This document shows positions 1-7,706 of a DNA stretch of 64,000 nt, piece by piece. The notes under the pieces are model-generated. The model did not search any database and had not been told where the DNA came from. It was given only the letters and a program-made list of their open reading frames with translations. Positions within the stretch are counted from its first letter, which is position 1, and each line of letters opens with the position of its first letter. A program made the position numbers and the translations under genes. The stretch comes from GCA-2733415 sp964276095. GTDB lineage: Bacteria > Bacteroidota > Bacteroidia > Flavobacteriales > Flavobacteriaceae. Where the stretch lies: assembly GCA_964276095.1 (NCBI GenBank), contig CAXYDR010000003.1, positions 248,001-312,000 of the forward strand, in the 5' to 3' direction.

Positions 1-1074
1 AATTTCTACAACAATTCCTGAGTTCGCAAACTCATTATTTCGTTTAGATGGCGACATACCATTGACTACTACTTCACCATTTGCTGTTGCTGCAGGGACA
101 ATAAACCCTCCTGGACACATACAAAATGAATACACTCCCCTATCACGCACCTGATGCACCAAACTATATGCTGCAGCTGGCAACAATTCATTACGTTCAT
201 CGCTACAATGATATTGAATAGAATCAATTATATGTTGCGGATGCTCTACACGAACTCCCATCGCAAAAGACTTTGCTTTTAATGCTATCTTTTTATCATG
301 TAATAACTCATAAATATCTCTAGCAGAATGTCCGGTTGCTAAAATCACTGCATTAACAGTCATTTCTGATCCGTTTTTTAAGTGAATAGCTTTTATCTTT
401 TCATCTACTACTACAAAATCAACCACTTTAGTTTCAAAATGAACCTCTCCTCCATACTTCAATATAGTCTCACGAATATTGGTAACTACCTTAGGCAGTT
501 TATTCGTTCCAATATGTGGATGTGCATCTACTAAAATTTGATCTGTAGCTCCATGATACACTAAGTTTTCAAAAATTCGACGTACATCACCTCTTTTTAA
601 ACTTCTAGTATATAGTTTTCCATCCGAATACGTTCCTGCTCCACCTTCTCCAAAGCAATAATTAGAATCTTCATTTACAAAATGATCTTGATTGATAGCT
701 TTTAAATCGCGCCTTCTGTTTTGTACATCTTTACCACGTTCTAGAACAATTGGTTTGTACCCCAATTCTATACAACGCAATGCAGCATACATTCCTGCAG
801 GCCCAAAACCAATAATATGTATTTCCTTAGCAGAGGAAACATCTTTGTAATCAAAAGCATAGTCAGAGGATTCAGGCGGAATCTCTTTAATATAAACAGC
901 TACTTTATAATTAAACATAATTAACTTCTTCCTTGCATCAATTGATTTGCGAAGAATTTTAACTGTATTGATATCTTTTCTATCAATTTTCAAAAATCCT
1001 GCTGCTTTTATCTTCAGGATATTTTCTATCCTTTCTTCTTTAATTGAAACTCGTAACTGTAGCTCTTTTACCAT
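1..1074 (-). CDS. NAD(P)/FAD-dependent dehydrogenase (COG2509-like), 5' part only
   Basis: The reverse strand reads openly for 358 codons from an ATG at 1074 to the left edge, so the C-terminus lies outside the window. An N-terminal basic region (residues 1-60) precedes a Rossmann FAD-binding motif GFGPAG at residues 89-94, followed by a segment rich in FAD-contact glycines (CFGEGGAGTYSDGKL near residue 140) and an ATGHSARD motif typical of the large uncharacterised FAD-dependent dehydrogenases related to COG2509. The substrate is not known for this family. Full-length members are usually a little over 500 residues, so roughly two thirds is visible. The gene is followed on the right by the terminator of the porP gene, so it is a separate transcription unit. 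Confidence 0.85.
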   Translation of the reverse strand, partial: MVKELQLRVSIKEERIENILKIKAAGFLKIDRKDINTVKILRKSIDARKKLIMFNYKVAVYIKEIPPESSDYAFDYKDVSSAKEIHIIGFGPAGMYAALRCIELGYKPIVLERGKDVQNRRRDLKAINQDHFVNEDSNYCFGEGGAGTYSDGKLYTRSLKRGDVRRIFENLVYHGATDQILVDAHPHIGTNKLPKVVTNIRETILKYGGEVHFETKVVDFVVVDEKIKAIHLKNGSEMTVNAVILATGHSARDIYELLHDKKIALKAKSFAMGVRVEHPQHIIDSIQYHCSDERNELLPAAAYSLVHQVRDRGVYSFCMCPGGFIVPAATANGEVVVNGMSPSKRNNEFANSGIVVEI

Positions 1075-1103
1075 AGTACAAAACTACTTAAAATACCCCC
1101 AAA

Positions 1104-1135
1104 AAAAAAGGCCTTCCGCTAGGAAGACCTTTTTT
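1104..1135 (-). terminator. Intrinsic terminator of porP copy 1
   Basis: A stem AAGGTCTTCC / GGAAGGCCTT (one G-U pair on the reverse strand) with loop TAGC is followed by a run of nine T on the reverse strand. It lies 20 bases past the porP stop. The same element, with one extra mismatch, ends copy 2. Confidence 0.8.
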
Positions 1136-1154
1136 AATACTAATTTGTGTTGTA

Positions 1155-2036
1155 TTAGAATTTTACTTTTAGTAAAAATTCTGGTCCTCCACTTGTTTGA
1201 TCTTTAATATCAGACGTTGCAAAATCATATGCAAATCCTAAATCTAACATCTTAGCTAATTCAAATGAAGCCATTACTGACATTGAATCGTTTAAACGGT
1301 AACTTCCTCCTAATTCGAATTTATTATAAAAACGTGCACTTGCACTGAAATCTAATCCAAATGGAGCTCCATCAACATACCTAGTCATTAAGGCTGGAAT
1401 TAATTGAATATCCTCATTTAAATCATAGTAATATCCACCTCCAAACATTACTAAGGCTGCGTCAGTAGCTTTTTGCTCACTTCCATTACTTAACTCCTCA
1501 TATCGTTCTGCTTGCAATATTCTTGGTGCTGATAAACTAACAAAGTATTTATCCGCTTTATAATATGCTCCAATTCCAAAATTTGGATTAAACTTACTTA
1601 CAGTCCCTTGATTTATTGGGTCATTTTTAGTTTGCAATTTATTAAAATCAACACTAAAAAAACTACCTCCAGCTTTTAATCCTAAAAACAAATCTTTTCC
1701 TTCTCCAAAACTTAATTTGTATGAGAAGTTTGCAAATACGTTTGTTTCTTTTTGAATAAAAACCCTATCTGAAACAATTTCTAATCCAACTCCTACTTTA
1801 TCATTAAAACTACCTTGAGCAGCTAAGGATTGTGTTTGTGGGCCATCTTGAATTCCATTAAACTGATCCTTATAACTTATGATATTAACCTCAGTTTTTT
1901 CTGTACTACCAACATAAGCAGGGTTGATCAAACTCATGTTTTGACGCCAAAACGTATATTCTGGTGTTTGTTGTGCACTTGCTCCTAAAGAGAATAACAA
2001 TGCGACTACACCTATAAATTTATATGTTTTTTTCAT
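1155..2036 (-). CDS. PorP/SprF family type IX secretion system outer membrane protein, copy 1
   Basis: The 293-residue product has a signal peptide (MKKTYKF, hydrophobic core, cleavage after ASA) and the PorP/SprF signature start with PEYTFWRQNMSLINPAYVGS, then beta-rich outer membrane protein sequence ending in KVKF. I chose the ATG at 2036 because the longer reading frame would put 14 residues before a perfect signal peptide. PorP/SprF proteins are T9SS components needed for secretion of cargo carrying the gliding-motility-type (type B) C-terminal domain, and are often encoded beside that cargo, as here: the protease gene ends 70 bases upstream. The protein is identical to copy 2 at 6755-7636 although 18 codons differ silently. 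Confidence 0.93.
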   Translation of the reverse strand: MKKTYKFIGVVALLFSLGASAQQTPEYTFWRQNMSLINPAYVGSTEKTEVNIISYKDQFNGIQDGPQTQSLAAQGSFNDKVGVGLEIVSDRVFIQKETNVFANFSYKLSFGEGKDLFLGLKAGGSFFSVDFNKLQTKNDPINQGTVSKFNPNFGIGAYYKADKYFVSLSAPRILQAERYEELSNGSEQKATDAALVMFGGGYYYDLNEDIQLIPALMTRYVDGAPFGLDFSASARFYNKFELGGSYRLNDSMSVMASFELAKMLDLGFAYDFATSDIKDQTSGGPEFLLKVKF

Positions 2037-2053
2037 GTGTATTTTTGTTTTAT

Positions 2054-2091
2054 AAAAACTTACTAAATGACTTATCACTTAGTAAGTTTTT
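2054..2091 (-). terminator. Attenuator-like hairpin between protease 1 and porP 1
   Basis: A 13-bp stem (AAAAACTTACTAA / TTAGTAAGTTTTT) with a 12-nt loop fills the 70-base gap, with the T-rich arm just before the porP start. It resembles a terminator and may lower porP transcription relative to the protease, or fold the message between the two genes. It is conserved exactly in copy 2. Confidence 0.45.
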
Positions 2092-2106
2092 TCTTTAAAT
2101 GATTTA

Positions 2107-5100
2107 TTAGTAATTGATATACATCCAACCTTTTGCAACTTTTTCCTCTCCTTGAGTTGAAGTGTACTCGATTACATAGTAATAAGATCCAGAAGGTAAT
2201 AATCCGCTTCCTCCTTCTGTTGACTCTCCTCCCCATGTGTTATTCACATAGTTTGAAGCATCAAATACTTTTACTCCATGACGGTTAAATACTTTTACTG
2301 TATTACTTACATTATCAATATTCTTGATATTCCAAGTATCATTAAAACTATCTCCGTTTGGTGTTAATGTATCTGCTGGTTCAACTGACTCACAAACATC
2401 TCCAATACCATCATTATTAACATCTTCTTGACCTGGATTTGAAGTCAATGGACAGTTATCATCAATATCTAAAACACCATCTGAATCGGTATCCTGACAA
2501 GCATCTCCTATTCCATTTCCATCAACATCTGCTTGACTTGTGTTTGCTGTAGTTACACAGTTATCGTTGATATCTAAAATACCATCTAAATCAGTATCCT
2601 GACAAACGTCCCCAATTCCATTTCCATCAGCATCTTCCTGACCTGGATTTGCTGTTGTTGGACAATTATCAACAGCATTTAAAACACCATCATTATCTAA
2701 ATCATCACAAACATCTCCAACTCCGTTTCCATTAGCATCTGCTTGATCTGTATTTGCTACTGTAGGGCAGTTATCATTGATATCTAAAATTGTATCAGCA
2801 TCAGTATCCTGACATGCATCTCCAATTCCATTTCCATCAACATCTTCTTGACCTGGGTTTGCAACTAATGGACAGTTATCATTGATGTCTAAAACACCAT
2901 CTAAATCAGTATCCTGACAAGCATCTCCAATTCCATTTCCATCAACATCTTCCTGACCTGGATTTGCTGTATTCACACAGTTATCTACGCCATCTAAAAT
3001 ACCATCATTATCTGTATCGAAAACCGTTTCAAAATTCCTCACTCCAGAAAGAACAGAATCACCACAACCGTTTGTTGCTGTTACTCTCCAGTAATATGTA
3101 GTACCCGCAAGTAAACTTGCAGCTGTATAACTGTTTGTTGTTACATTATTTGTTGTTACTCCTATTGTGAAAGCAGCATCAGTTGCTGTCTCTACAGTAT
3201 ATGAAGTCACACCCGCTATAGCATTCCATGTTAAAACAACAGATGGTAATGCTACACCAACTGCATTATCAGCAGGTGACGTCAATACTGGCGCTCCAGG
3301 TAATCCTGCCGAAACATTAAGTACTACATCAACAGTTTTTACATCAGATCCTGTTGCAGTTATTGTTATAGTATTATCTCCTGCAGGAAAATTTACTAAA
3401 CCAGTTACAGTCATTGTAAATGTTCCAGCCGCATTCATTGAAGTTGGAGATATTACTGCGTTTGCTCCTGCTGGTAAAGCTGAAGTTACCGCTAAAGTAG
3501 TGTTAGCAGAATACCCATTAACTATTGTGAAATCATAATTAAAAACAGCACTCGCTACAGAGTTACATAAAGCAATAGGACTGTTTGTTGCTGTTACAGC
3601 ATAATCAGGAACAGGACTTATTACATTAATTGTATAATCCTCAACTTCAGCATCTGCATCATTTTCACATGAAGTTTGCAACCCATCGGATTTAAACTTT
3701 GTAGTTACACGCATTATAGTATTACCCGTAAGTGCTCCAGCTGGTACAGTAATTGATAATGCAGAAAGATCCGTAGCTCCATCAACTGTATCAAAAGCAT
3801 CGCCTAAATCATATTCTTCAGATGGCACATCAAACACACAGTTTTGATTCCAATCTATCCAAACAATTGTTTTTGTCGTGAACGCCCCATCTGTATTAGC
3901 ATTAACAGTTAAGTTATATGAATTATTAATTAATACATCAGTAGATATAGCAGTATAATCACTATAACCTGAAGGTTTTCCTGATGCATTATCTATTGTA
4001 TTAAAAACAACTCGAGTAGTACTTGTTGCATAATCCGTATTTGCAACAGAAGGACATAATGTACAGTCTTCTGTTGTAAAATTCCATTCTGTAGAATAAG
4101 CTGTAGTTGCACATGTGTTTACAGCTCTCACTCTCCAGTAATACTGAGTAGTTGGACTTAACCCCGATGGATTATATTGGTTTGTAGTTACCGAACCAGT
4201 ATCAACAATAGTAGTAAAAGTTGCATCAGTAGCAACTTCAACATCATAACTTGCTGCATTTGAATCAGCTACCCATGTTAACGTATAAGGAAAAGCAACA
4301 CCAACAGCACTATCTACTGGAGTAGTTAAACTTGGAACCACTATGGACCCATCATAAACATTTAATACAACTTGAGAATCAAAAGTTACGGTTGCTGGTG
4401 TTCCAGTTCCTGTAACTGTTATATTACTTTGCCCCACTGCAGCTCCAGTTATACTAGTTACCGTCATTGTAACCGGTGTTCCATCAGCAGTTGCAGAAGC
4501 TGGAGAAAACACTACATTACTTCCAGCTGGATGTCCAGTTGTTGAAAAAGTAGTACTACCCACATATCCTAAAAAAGTATTGTATGTAAAATTATATACT
4601 GCATCAGTAGGCACACAAACATCCATAGATGAATCTGCAAAAATCATTGCAAACTCAGCAGTTTGAATAGTAATTGCTCCAGAATTAACTGCATAAAATA
4701 TATTATTTGCACTTTCAACAACAACTCTACCGATTGAAGTGGTAATCAATGGAGCTACAATACTCTGAGATCCATCATTAGGTGTGTTTGCTAAAAGTGT
4801 TGTAAAAGTGACTCCATTATCATCCGTAAATAAGATGTTAACATTAGGAGAGTTAACTGCTCCAGCATTTGTTCCTGCAACATTCCATGTTATAGTTTCA
4901 GATGAACCTGCATTCCAGTTAGAAGCTGTAGTTTGAGATGTAACGGTAAATGCACCATTTGTATCATCAACAGCAACAGCCATGTCATCAATTTTATTTT
5001 GACCTCCACCAGCTATATTATCTCTTACAGTTAATCTAAATGTATAATCTCTAGAAACCGTATTAATTACTTCCCAATCACCAGGAGTTCCTGCAACACC

Positions 5101-6606
5101 TAAAGAACCTCCCATTACCATTGGTAAATTAGGGAAATATCTAGTTGGAGAAATAGTAGGATCTAACGACCTAAATGACGGCCCTGAAGTATCTGTTGAA
5201 CTTGGGTGTGTATTTCCTGGTCCTCCAATATCACTTTGCTCCCAACAATATGAAATTGCACCAGCACCATCTACTGTTCCTGCACCTGTTAATTTAAATG
5301 CAGTTCCTGAAGGAATTGTATAATCAGCTCCTGCATTAGCCGTAGGAGTAGCTTGTGTTAAACCAGCCTCTACATCACATGTTCTAGAAGCAACATGAGC
5401 AGTAACTTGTTCTATTGTAAAAAAATGAAAATATGGATCACTGTTTGGTTGTACATCTGTAGGCCCCGTAATACCAGCATATCCCATTATTGTAGATCCA
5501 CTTCCTGGCTCTAAATTAGCTCCTGTTCCTTCATTATTATGAGTAAAAGTATGATTTCCACCAAATTGATGCCCCATTTCATGAGCAACAAAATCTACAT
5601 CAAAATTAACTCCTGTTGGTACAGTAGATTGTGTAAAAGCACTACCTTTTGAACCATCAACACAAATACAACCGATACAACCAGCATTTCCGTTATTACC
5701 AGCTTGACTGAACACATGACCAATATCATAATTTGCCTCTCCAATAACAGCAGTTAAATGCGCTTGTAACTCTCCATTTAAAGCTCCTGTATATGGATCC
5801 GTAGCTGGATTTAAATGTATGATATCTGATTCATTAGTGATCATTACCATCGTTGTAGCAAAATCGTTTTCAAAAATACCATTAACACGAGTCATTGTAT
5901 TGTTAAACTCTGTCATAACACCTGCTTCAGTTCCTCCACCAGCTCCTGCACCATATTCACCAGTACAAGATAATGCTAAACGAAATGTATGAAATGTTCC
6001 CGTATCTGCATCTTTTGATGCATTAGCAACATTACCTTTCATTTTCTTTCCAAACTGCTCATCTGTATCACATGCAAAATCTGATTTTGTTGTACTTGAC
6101 CTGTCAAAGGCAACATATACCCCCTCTTGATTTGAATACATTTCAATAAATGAAGTTATCATTCCTTCAGCTCTTCGCATACTTGAAATACCTTTTGTAT
6201 CAGACACACTAAATCGAATAGTCGACGAAGGGTTGTCAATACCTTGCCCTGCATAAGATCTTATGTTCGGGAACTGAGCTTGCAATTCTGGGGACATTAC
6301 TGAAGCCTCAATAATTCTATATGATTCAAATACCCCAATTGAATTAGGGAAACTTAAAATTACTTTAGAATTCGCTGGTAATATCTCTCCTCTTTTTGGA
6401 GCTGTTGATAGTTGCAGCTTTACTTTTTCTAAGTCTAACTTATAAGCTTTTGCTTTTAAAGGAATACTTGCTTGAGTTGTTTGCTTAAAGCTTGATTTAG
6501 ACACTTCTGTCCAAATTTCTTTATTGTTGTTTTGGGAAAAACCAAGATTCACTACTAGCATAACCAGTAATAAAAACAACATTTTCATAGGTAGATTAAT
6601 TTTCAT
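2107..6606 (-). CDS. Secreted reprolysin-like zinc metalloprotease with FN3, GEVED, thrombospondin type 3 repeats and T9SS type B sorting domain
   Basis: The 1499-residue product starts with a signal peptide (cleavage near GFS/QN, residue 24), then a propeptide and a metzincin catalytic domain with the zinc motif HEMGHQFGGNH at residues 342-352 and a Met-turn in STIMGYA near 374. Next come a fibronectin type III domain (about 757-845), a GEVED domain (about 890-993), a second FN3 domain (about 1100-1190), seven or so calcium-binding thrombospondin type 3 repeats (about 1195-1405) and a terminal domain beginning PNGDSFNDTWNIKN, the gliding-motility/T9SS type B sorting signal. It should be exported through the T9SS with the PorP protein encoded just downstream. 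The reading frame from the GEVED domain onward is nearly identical to the next protease, while the catalytic heads are unrelated. Substrate unknown. Confidence 0.93.
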   Translation of the reverse strand: MKINLPMKMLFLLLVMLVVNLGFSQNNNKEIWTEVSKSSFKQTTQASIPLKAKAYKLDLEKVKLQLSTAPKRGEILPANSKVILSFPNSIGVFESYRIIEASVMSPELQAQFPNIRSYAGQGIDNPSSTIRFSVSDTKGISSMRRAEGMITSFIEMYSNQEGVYVAFDRSSTTKSDFACDTDEQFGKKMKGNVANASKDADTGTFHTFRLALSCTGEYGAGAGGGTEAGVMTEFNNTMTRVNGIFENDFATTMVMITNESDIIHLNPATDPYTGALNGELQAHLTAVIGEANYDIGHVFSQAGNNGNAGCIGCICVDGSKGSAFTQSTVPTGVNFDVDFVAHEMGHQFGGNHTFTHNNEGTGANLEPGSGSTIMGYAGITGPTDVQPNSDPYFHFFTIEQVTAHVASRTCDVEAGLTQATPTANAGADYTIPSGTAFKLTGAGTVDGAGAISYCWEQSDIGGPGNTHPSSTDTSGPSFRSLDPTISPTRYFPNLPMVMGGSLGVAGTPGDWEVINTVSRDYTFRLTVRDNIAGGGQNKIDDMAVAVDDTNGAFTVTSQTTASNWNAGSSETITWNVAGTNAGAVNSPNVNILFTDDNGVTFTTLLANTPNDGSQSIVAPLITTSIGRVVVESANNIFYAVNSGAITIQTAEFAMIFADSSMDVCVPTDAVYNFTYNTFLGYVGSTTFSTTGHPAGSNVVFSPASATADGTPVTMTVTSITGAAVGQSNITVTGTGTPATVTFDSQVVLNVYDGSIVVPSLTTPVDSAVGVAFPYTLTWVADSNAASYDVEVATDATFTTIVDTGSVTTNQYNPSGLSPTTQYYWRVRAVNTCATTAYSTEWNFTTEDCTLCPSVANTDYATSTTRVVFNTIDNASGKPSGYSDYTAISTDVLINNSYNLTVNANTDGAFTTKTIVWIDWNQNCVFDVPSEEYDLGDAFDTVDGATDLSALSITVPAGALTGNTIMRVTTKFKSDGLQTSCENDADAEVEDYTINVISPVPDYAVTATNSPIALCNSVASAVFNYDFTIVNGYSANTTLAVTSALPAGANAVISPTSMNAAGTFTMTVTGLVNFPAGDNTITITATGSDVKTVDVVLNVSAGLPGAPVLTSPADNAVGVALPSVVLTWNAIAGVTSYTVETATDAAFTIGVTTNNVTTNSYTAASLLAGTTYYWRVTATNGCGDSVLSGVRNFETVFDTDNDGILDGVDNCVNTANPGQEDVDGNGIGDACQDTDLDGVLDINDNCPLVANPGQEDVDGNGIGDACQDTDADTILDINDNCPTVANTDQADANGNGVGDVCDDLDNDGVLNAVDNCPTTANPGQEDADGNGIGDVCQDTDLDGILDINDNCVTTANTSQADVDGNGIGDACQDTDSDGVLDIDDNCPLTSNPGQEDVNNDGIGDVCESVEPADTLTPNGDSFNDTWNIKNIDNVSNTVKVFNRHGVKVFDASNYVNNTWGGESTEGGSGLLPSGSYYYVIEYTSTQGEEKVAKGWMYINY
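2391..3018 (-). repeat. Thrombospondin type 3 repeat array in protease 1
   Basis: Coding repeats of the form DxDxDGxxDxxDNCPxxxNxxQxDxDxDGxGDxC, each about 35 codons. Aspartates and paired cysteines are those that bind calcium and form disulfides in this repeat family. It probably forms a stiff stalk between the enzyme and the sorting domain. Confidence 0.9.
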
Positions 6607-6644
6607 ACTTTAAATTTTATAGTATTAATAGGTTAATAAAGAGC

Positions 6645-6664
6645 TAAATGTAAAAAAAAAAAAA
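6645..6664 (-). promoter_or_regulatory. Promoter -7-like element plus 13-base homopolymer before protease 1
   Basis: On the reverse strand TACATTTA (6652-6645; consensus TAnnTTTG) lies about 39 bases before the protease ATG and is immediately preceded by 13 consecutive T (6664-6652, overlapping one base). A 24-base block containing this element (6630-6653) recurs with 22 matches upstream of the second protease at 11294-11317, which supports a shared promoter. The homopolymer sits where it would set the spacing to a -33 element. Confidence 0.4.
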
Positions 6665-6703
6665 CACTTAGCATATTTTGAGGCTATTTAAAATTGTCTA
6701 AAA

Positions 6704-6735
6704 AAAAAAGGCCTACCGCTAGGAAGACCTTTTTT
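6704..6735 (-). terminator. Intrinsic terminator of porP copy 2
   Basis: Same hairpin and T-run as at 1104-1135, with one substitution that introduces an extra mismatch into the stem. It separates the second module from protease 1, which starts downstream at 6606. Confidence 0.7.
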
Positions 6736-6754
6736 AATACTAATTTGTGTTGTA

Positions 6755-7636
6755 TTAGAATTTTACTTTTAGTAAAAATTCTGGTCCTCCACTTGTTTGA
6801 TCTTTAATATCAGACGTTGCAAAATCATATGCAAATCCTAAATCTAACATCTTAGCTAATTCAAATGAAGCCATTACTGACATTGAATCGTTCAATCGGT
6901 AACTTCCTCCTAATTCGAATTTATTATAAAAACGTGCACTTGCACTGAAATCTAATCCAAATGGAGCTCCATCAACATACCTAGTCATTAAGGCTGGAAT
7001 TAATTGAATATCCTCATTTAAATCATAGTAATATCCTCCTCCAAACATTACTAAGGCTGCGTCAGTAGCTTTTTGCTCACTTCCATTACTTAACTCCTCA
7101 TATCGTTCTGCTTGCAATATTCTTGGTGCTGATAAACTAACAAAGTATTTATCCGCTTTATAATATGCTCCAATTCCAAAATTTGGATTAAACTTACTTA
7201 CAGTCCCTTGATTTATTGGGTCGTTTTTAGTTTGCAATTTATTAAAATCAACACTAAAGAAACTTCCTCCAGCTTTTAATCCTAAAAATAAATCTTTTCC
7301 TTCTCCAAAAGATAATTTGTATGAGAAGTTTGCAAATACATTAGTTTCTTTTTGAATAAATACTCTATCAGAAACTATCTCTAATCCAACTCCTACTTTA
7401 TCATTAAAACTACCTTGAGCAGCTAAGGATTGTGTTTGTGGACCATCTTGAATTCCATTAAACTGATCCTTATAACTTATGATATTAACCTCAGTTTTTT
7501 CTGTACTACCAACATAAGCAGGGTTGATCAAACTCATGTTTTGACGCCAAAACGTATATTCTGGTGTCTGTTGTGCACTTGCTCCTAAAGAGAATAACAA
7601 TGCGACTACACCTATAAATTTATATGTTTTTTTCAT
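6755..7636 (-). CDS. PorP/SprF family type IX secretion system outer membrane protein, copy 2
   Basis: The 293-residue product is identical in amino-acid sequence to the copy at 1155-2036: same signal peptide, same PEYTFWRQN start and same C-terminal KVKF. The DNA differs at 18 positions, all silent and concentrated at 6890-6900 and 7220-7380, including an AGT/TCT serine switch that needs two changes. The gene follows the second protease by 70 bases with the same hairpin between. The ATG at 7636 was chosen for the signal peptide. Complete protein identity suggests that both copies serve the same constant sorting domain of the two proteases. Confidence 0.93.
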   Translation of the reverse strand: MKKTYKFIGVVALLFSLGASAQQTPEYTFWRQNMSLINPAYVGSTEKTEVNIISYKDQFNGIQDGPQTQSLAAQGSFNDKVGVGLEIVSDRVFIQKETNVFANFSYKLSFGEGKDLFLGLKAGGSFFSVDFNKLQTKNDPINQGTVSKFNPNFGIGAYYKADKYFVSLSAPRILQAERYEELSNGSEQKATDAALVMFGGGYYYDLNEDIQLIPALMTRYVDGAPFGLDFSASARFYNKFELGGSYRLNDSMSVMASFELAKMLDLGFAYDFATSDIKDQTSGGPEFLLKVKF

Positions 7637-7653
7637 GTGTATTTTTGTTTTAT

Positions 7654-7691
7654 AAAAACTTACTAAATGACTTATCACTTAGTAAGTTTTT
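7654..7691 (-). terminator. Attenuator-like hairpin between protease 2 and porP 2
   Basis: Exact copy of the 13-bp stem-loop at 2054-2091, in the same place between cargo gene and porP. Confidence 0.45.
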
Positions 7692-7706
7692 TCTTTAAAT
7701 GATTTA

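Larger units (their letters stand above)
1101..3654. repeat. Direct repeat, copy 1 (porP plus protease 3' half)
   Basis: Bases 1101-3654 match 6701-9254 at a constant offset of 5600 with no net insertion or deletion. The repeat covers the porP terminator, the whole porP gene, the intergenic hairpin and the last roughly 515 codons of the upstream protease gene. By eye I count one difference in the terminator, 18 in porP (all synonymous) and about 6 in the protease part (two change an amino acid). Identity stops abruptly at 3654/9254 inside the GEVED-domain codons and at 1101 before the terminator. Confidence 0.95.

Noticed and set aside
2391..3018. Regular DNA repeats that could suggest a CRISPR array
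   Set aside because: The units are about 105 bases, in frame, and encode thrombospondin type 3 repeats; there are no unique spacers.
3167..3538. Forward-strand frame of 123 codons, repeated at 8767-9138
   Set aside because: It is antisense to the FN3-containing tail of the proteases and is duplicated only because that tail is. Composition reflects the reverse complement of a Val/Thr/Ala-rich domain.
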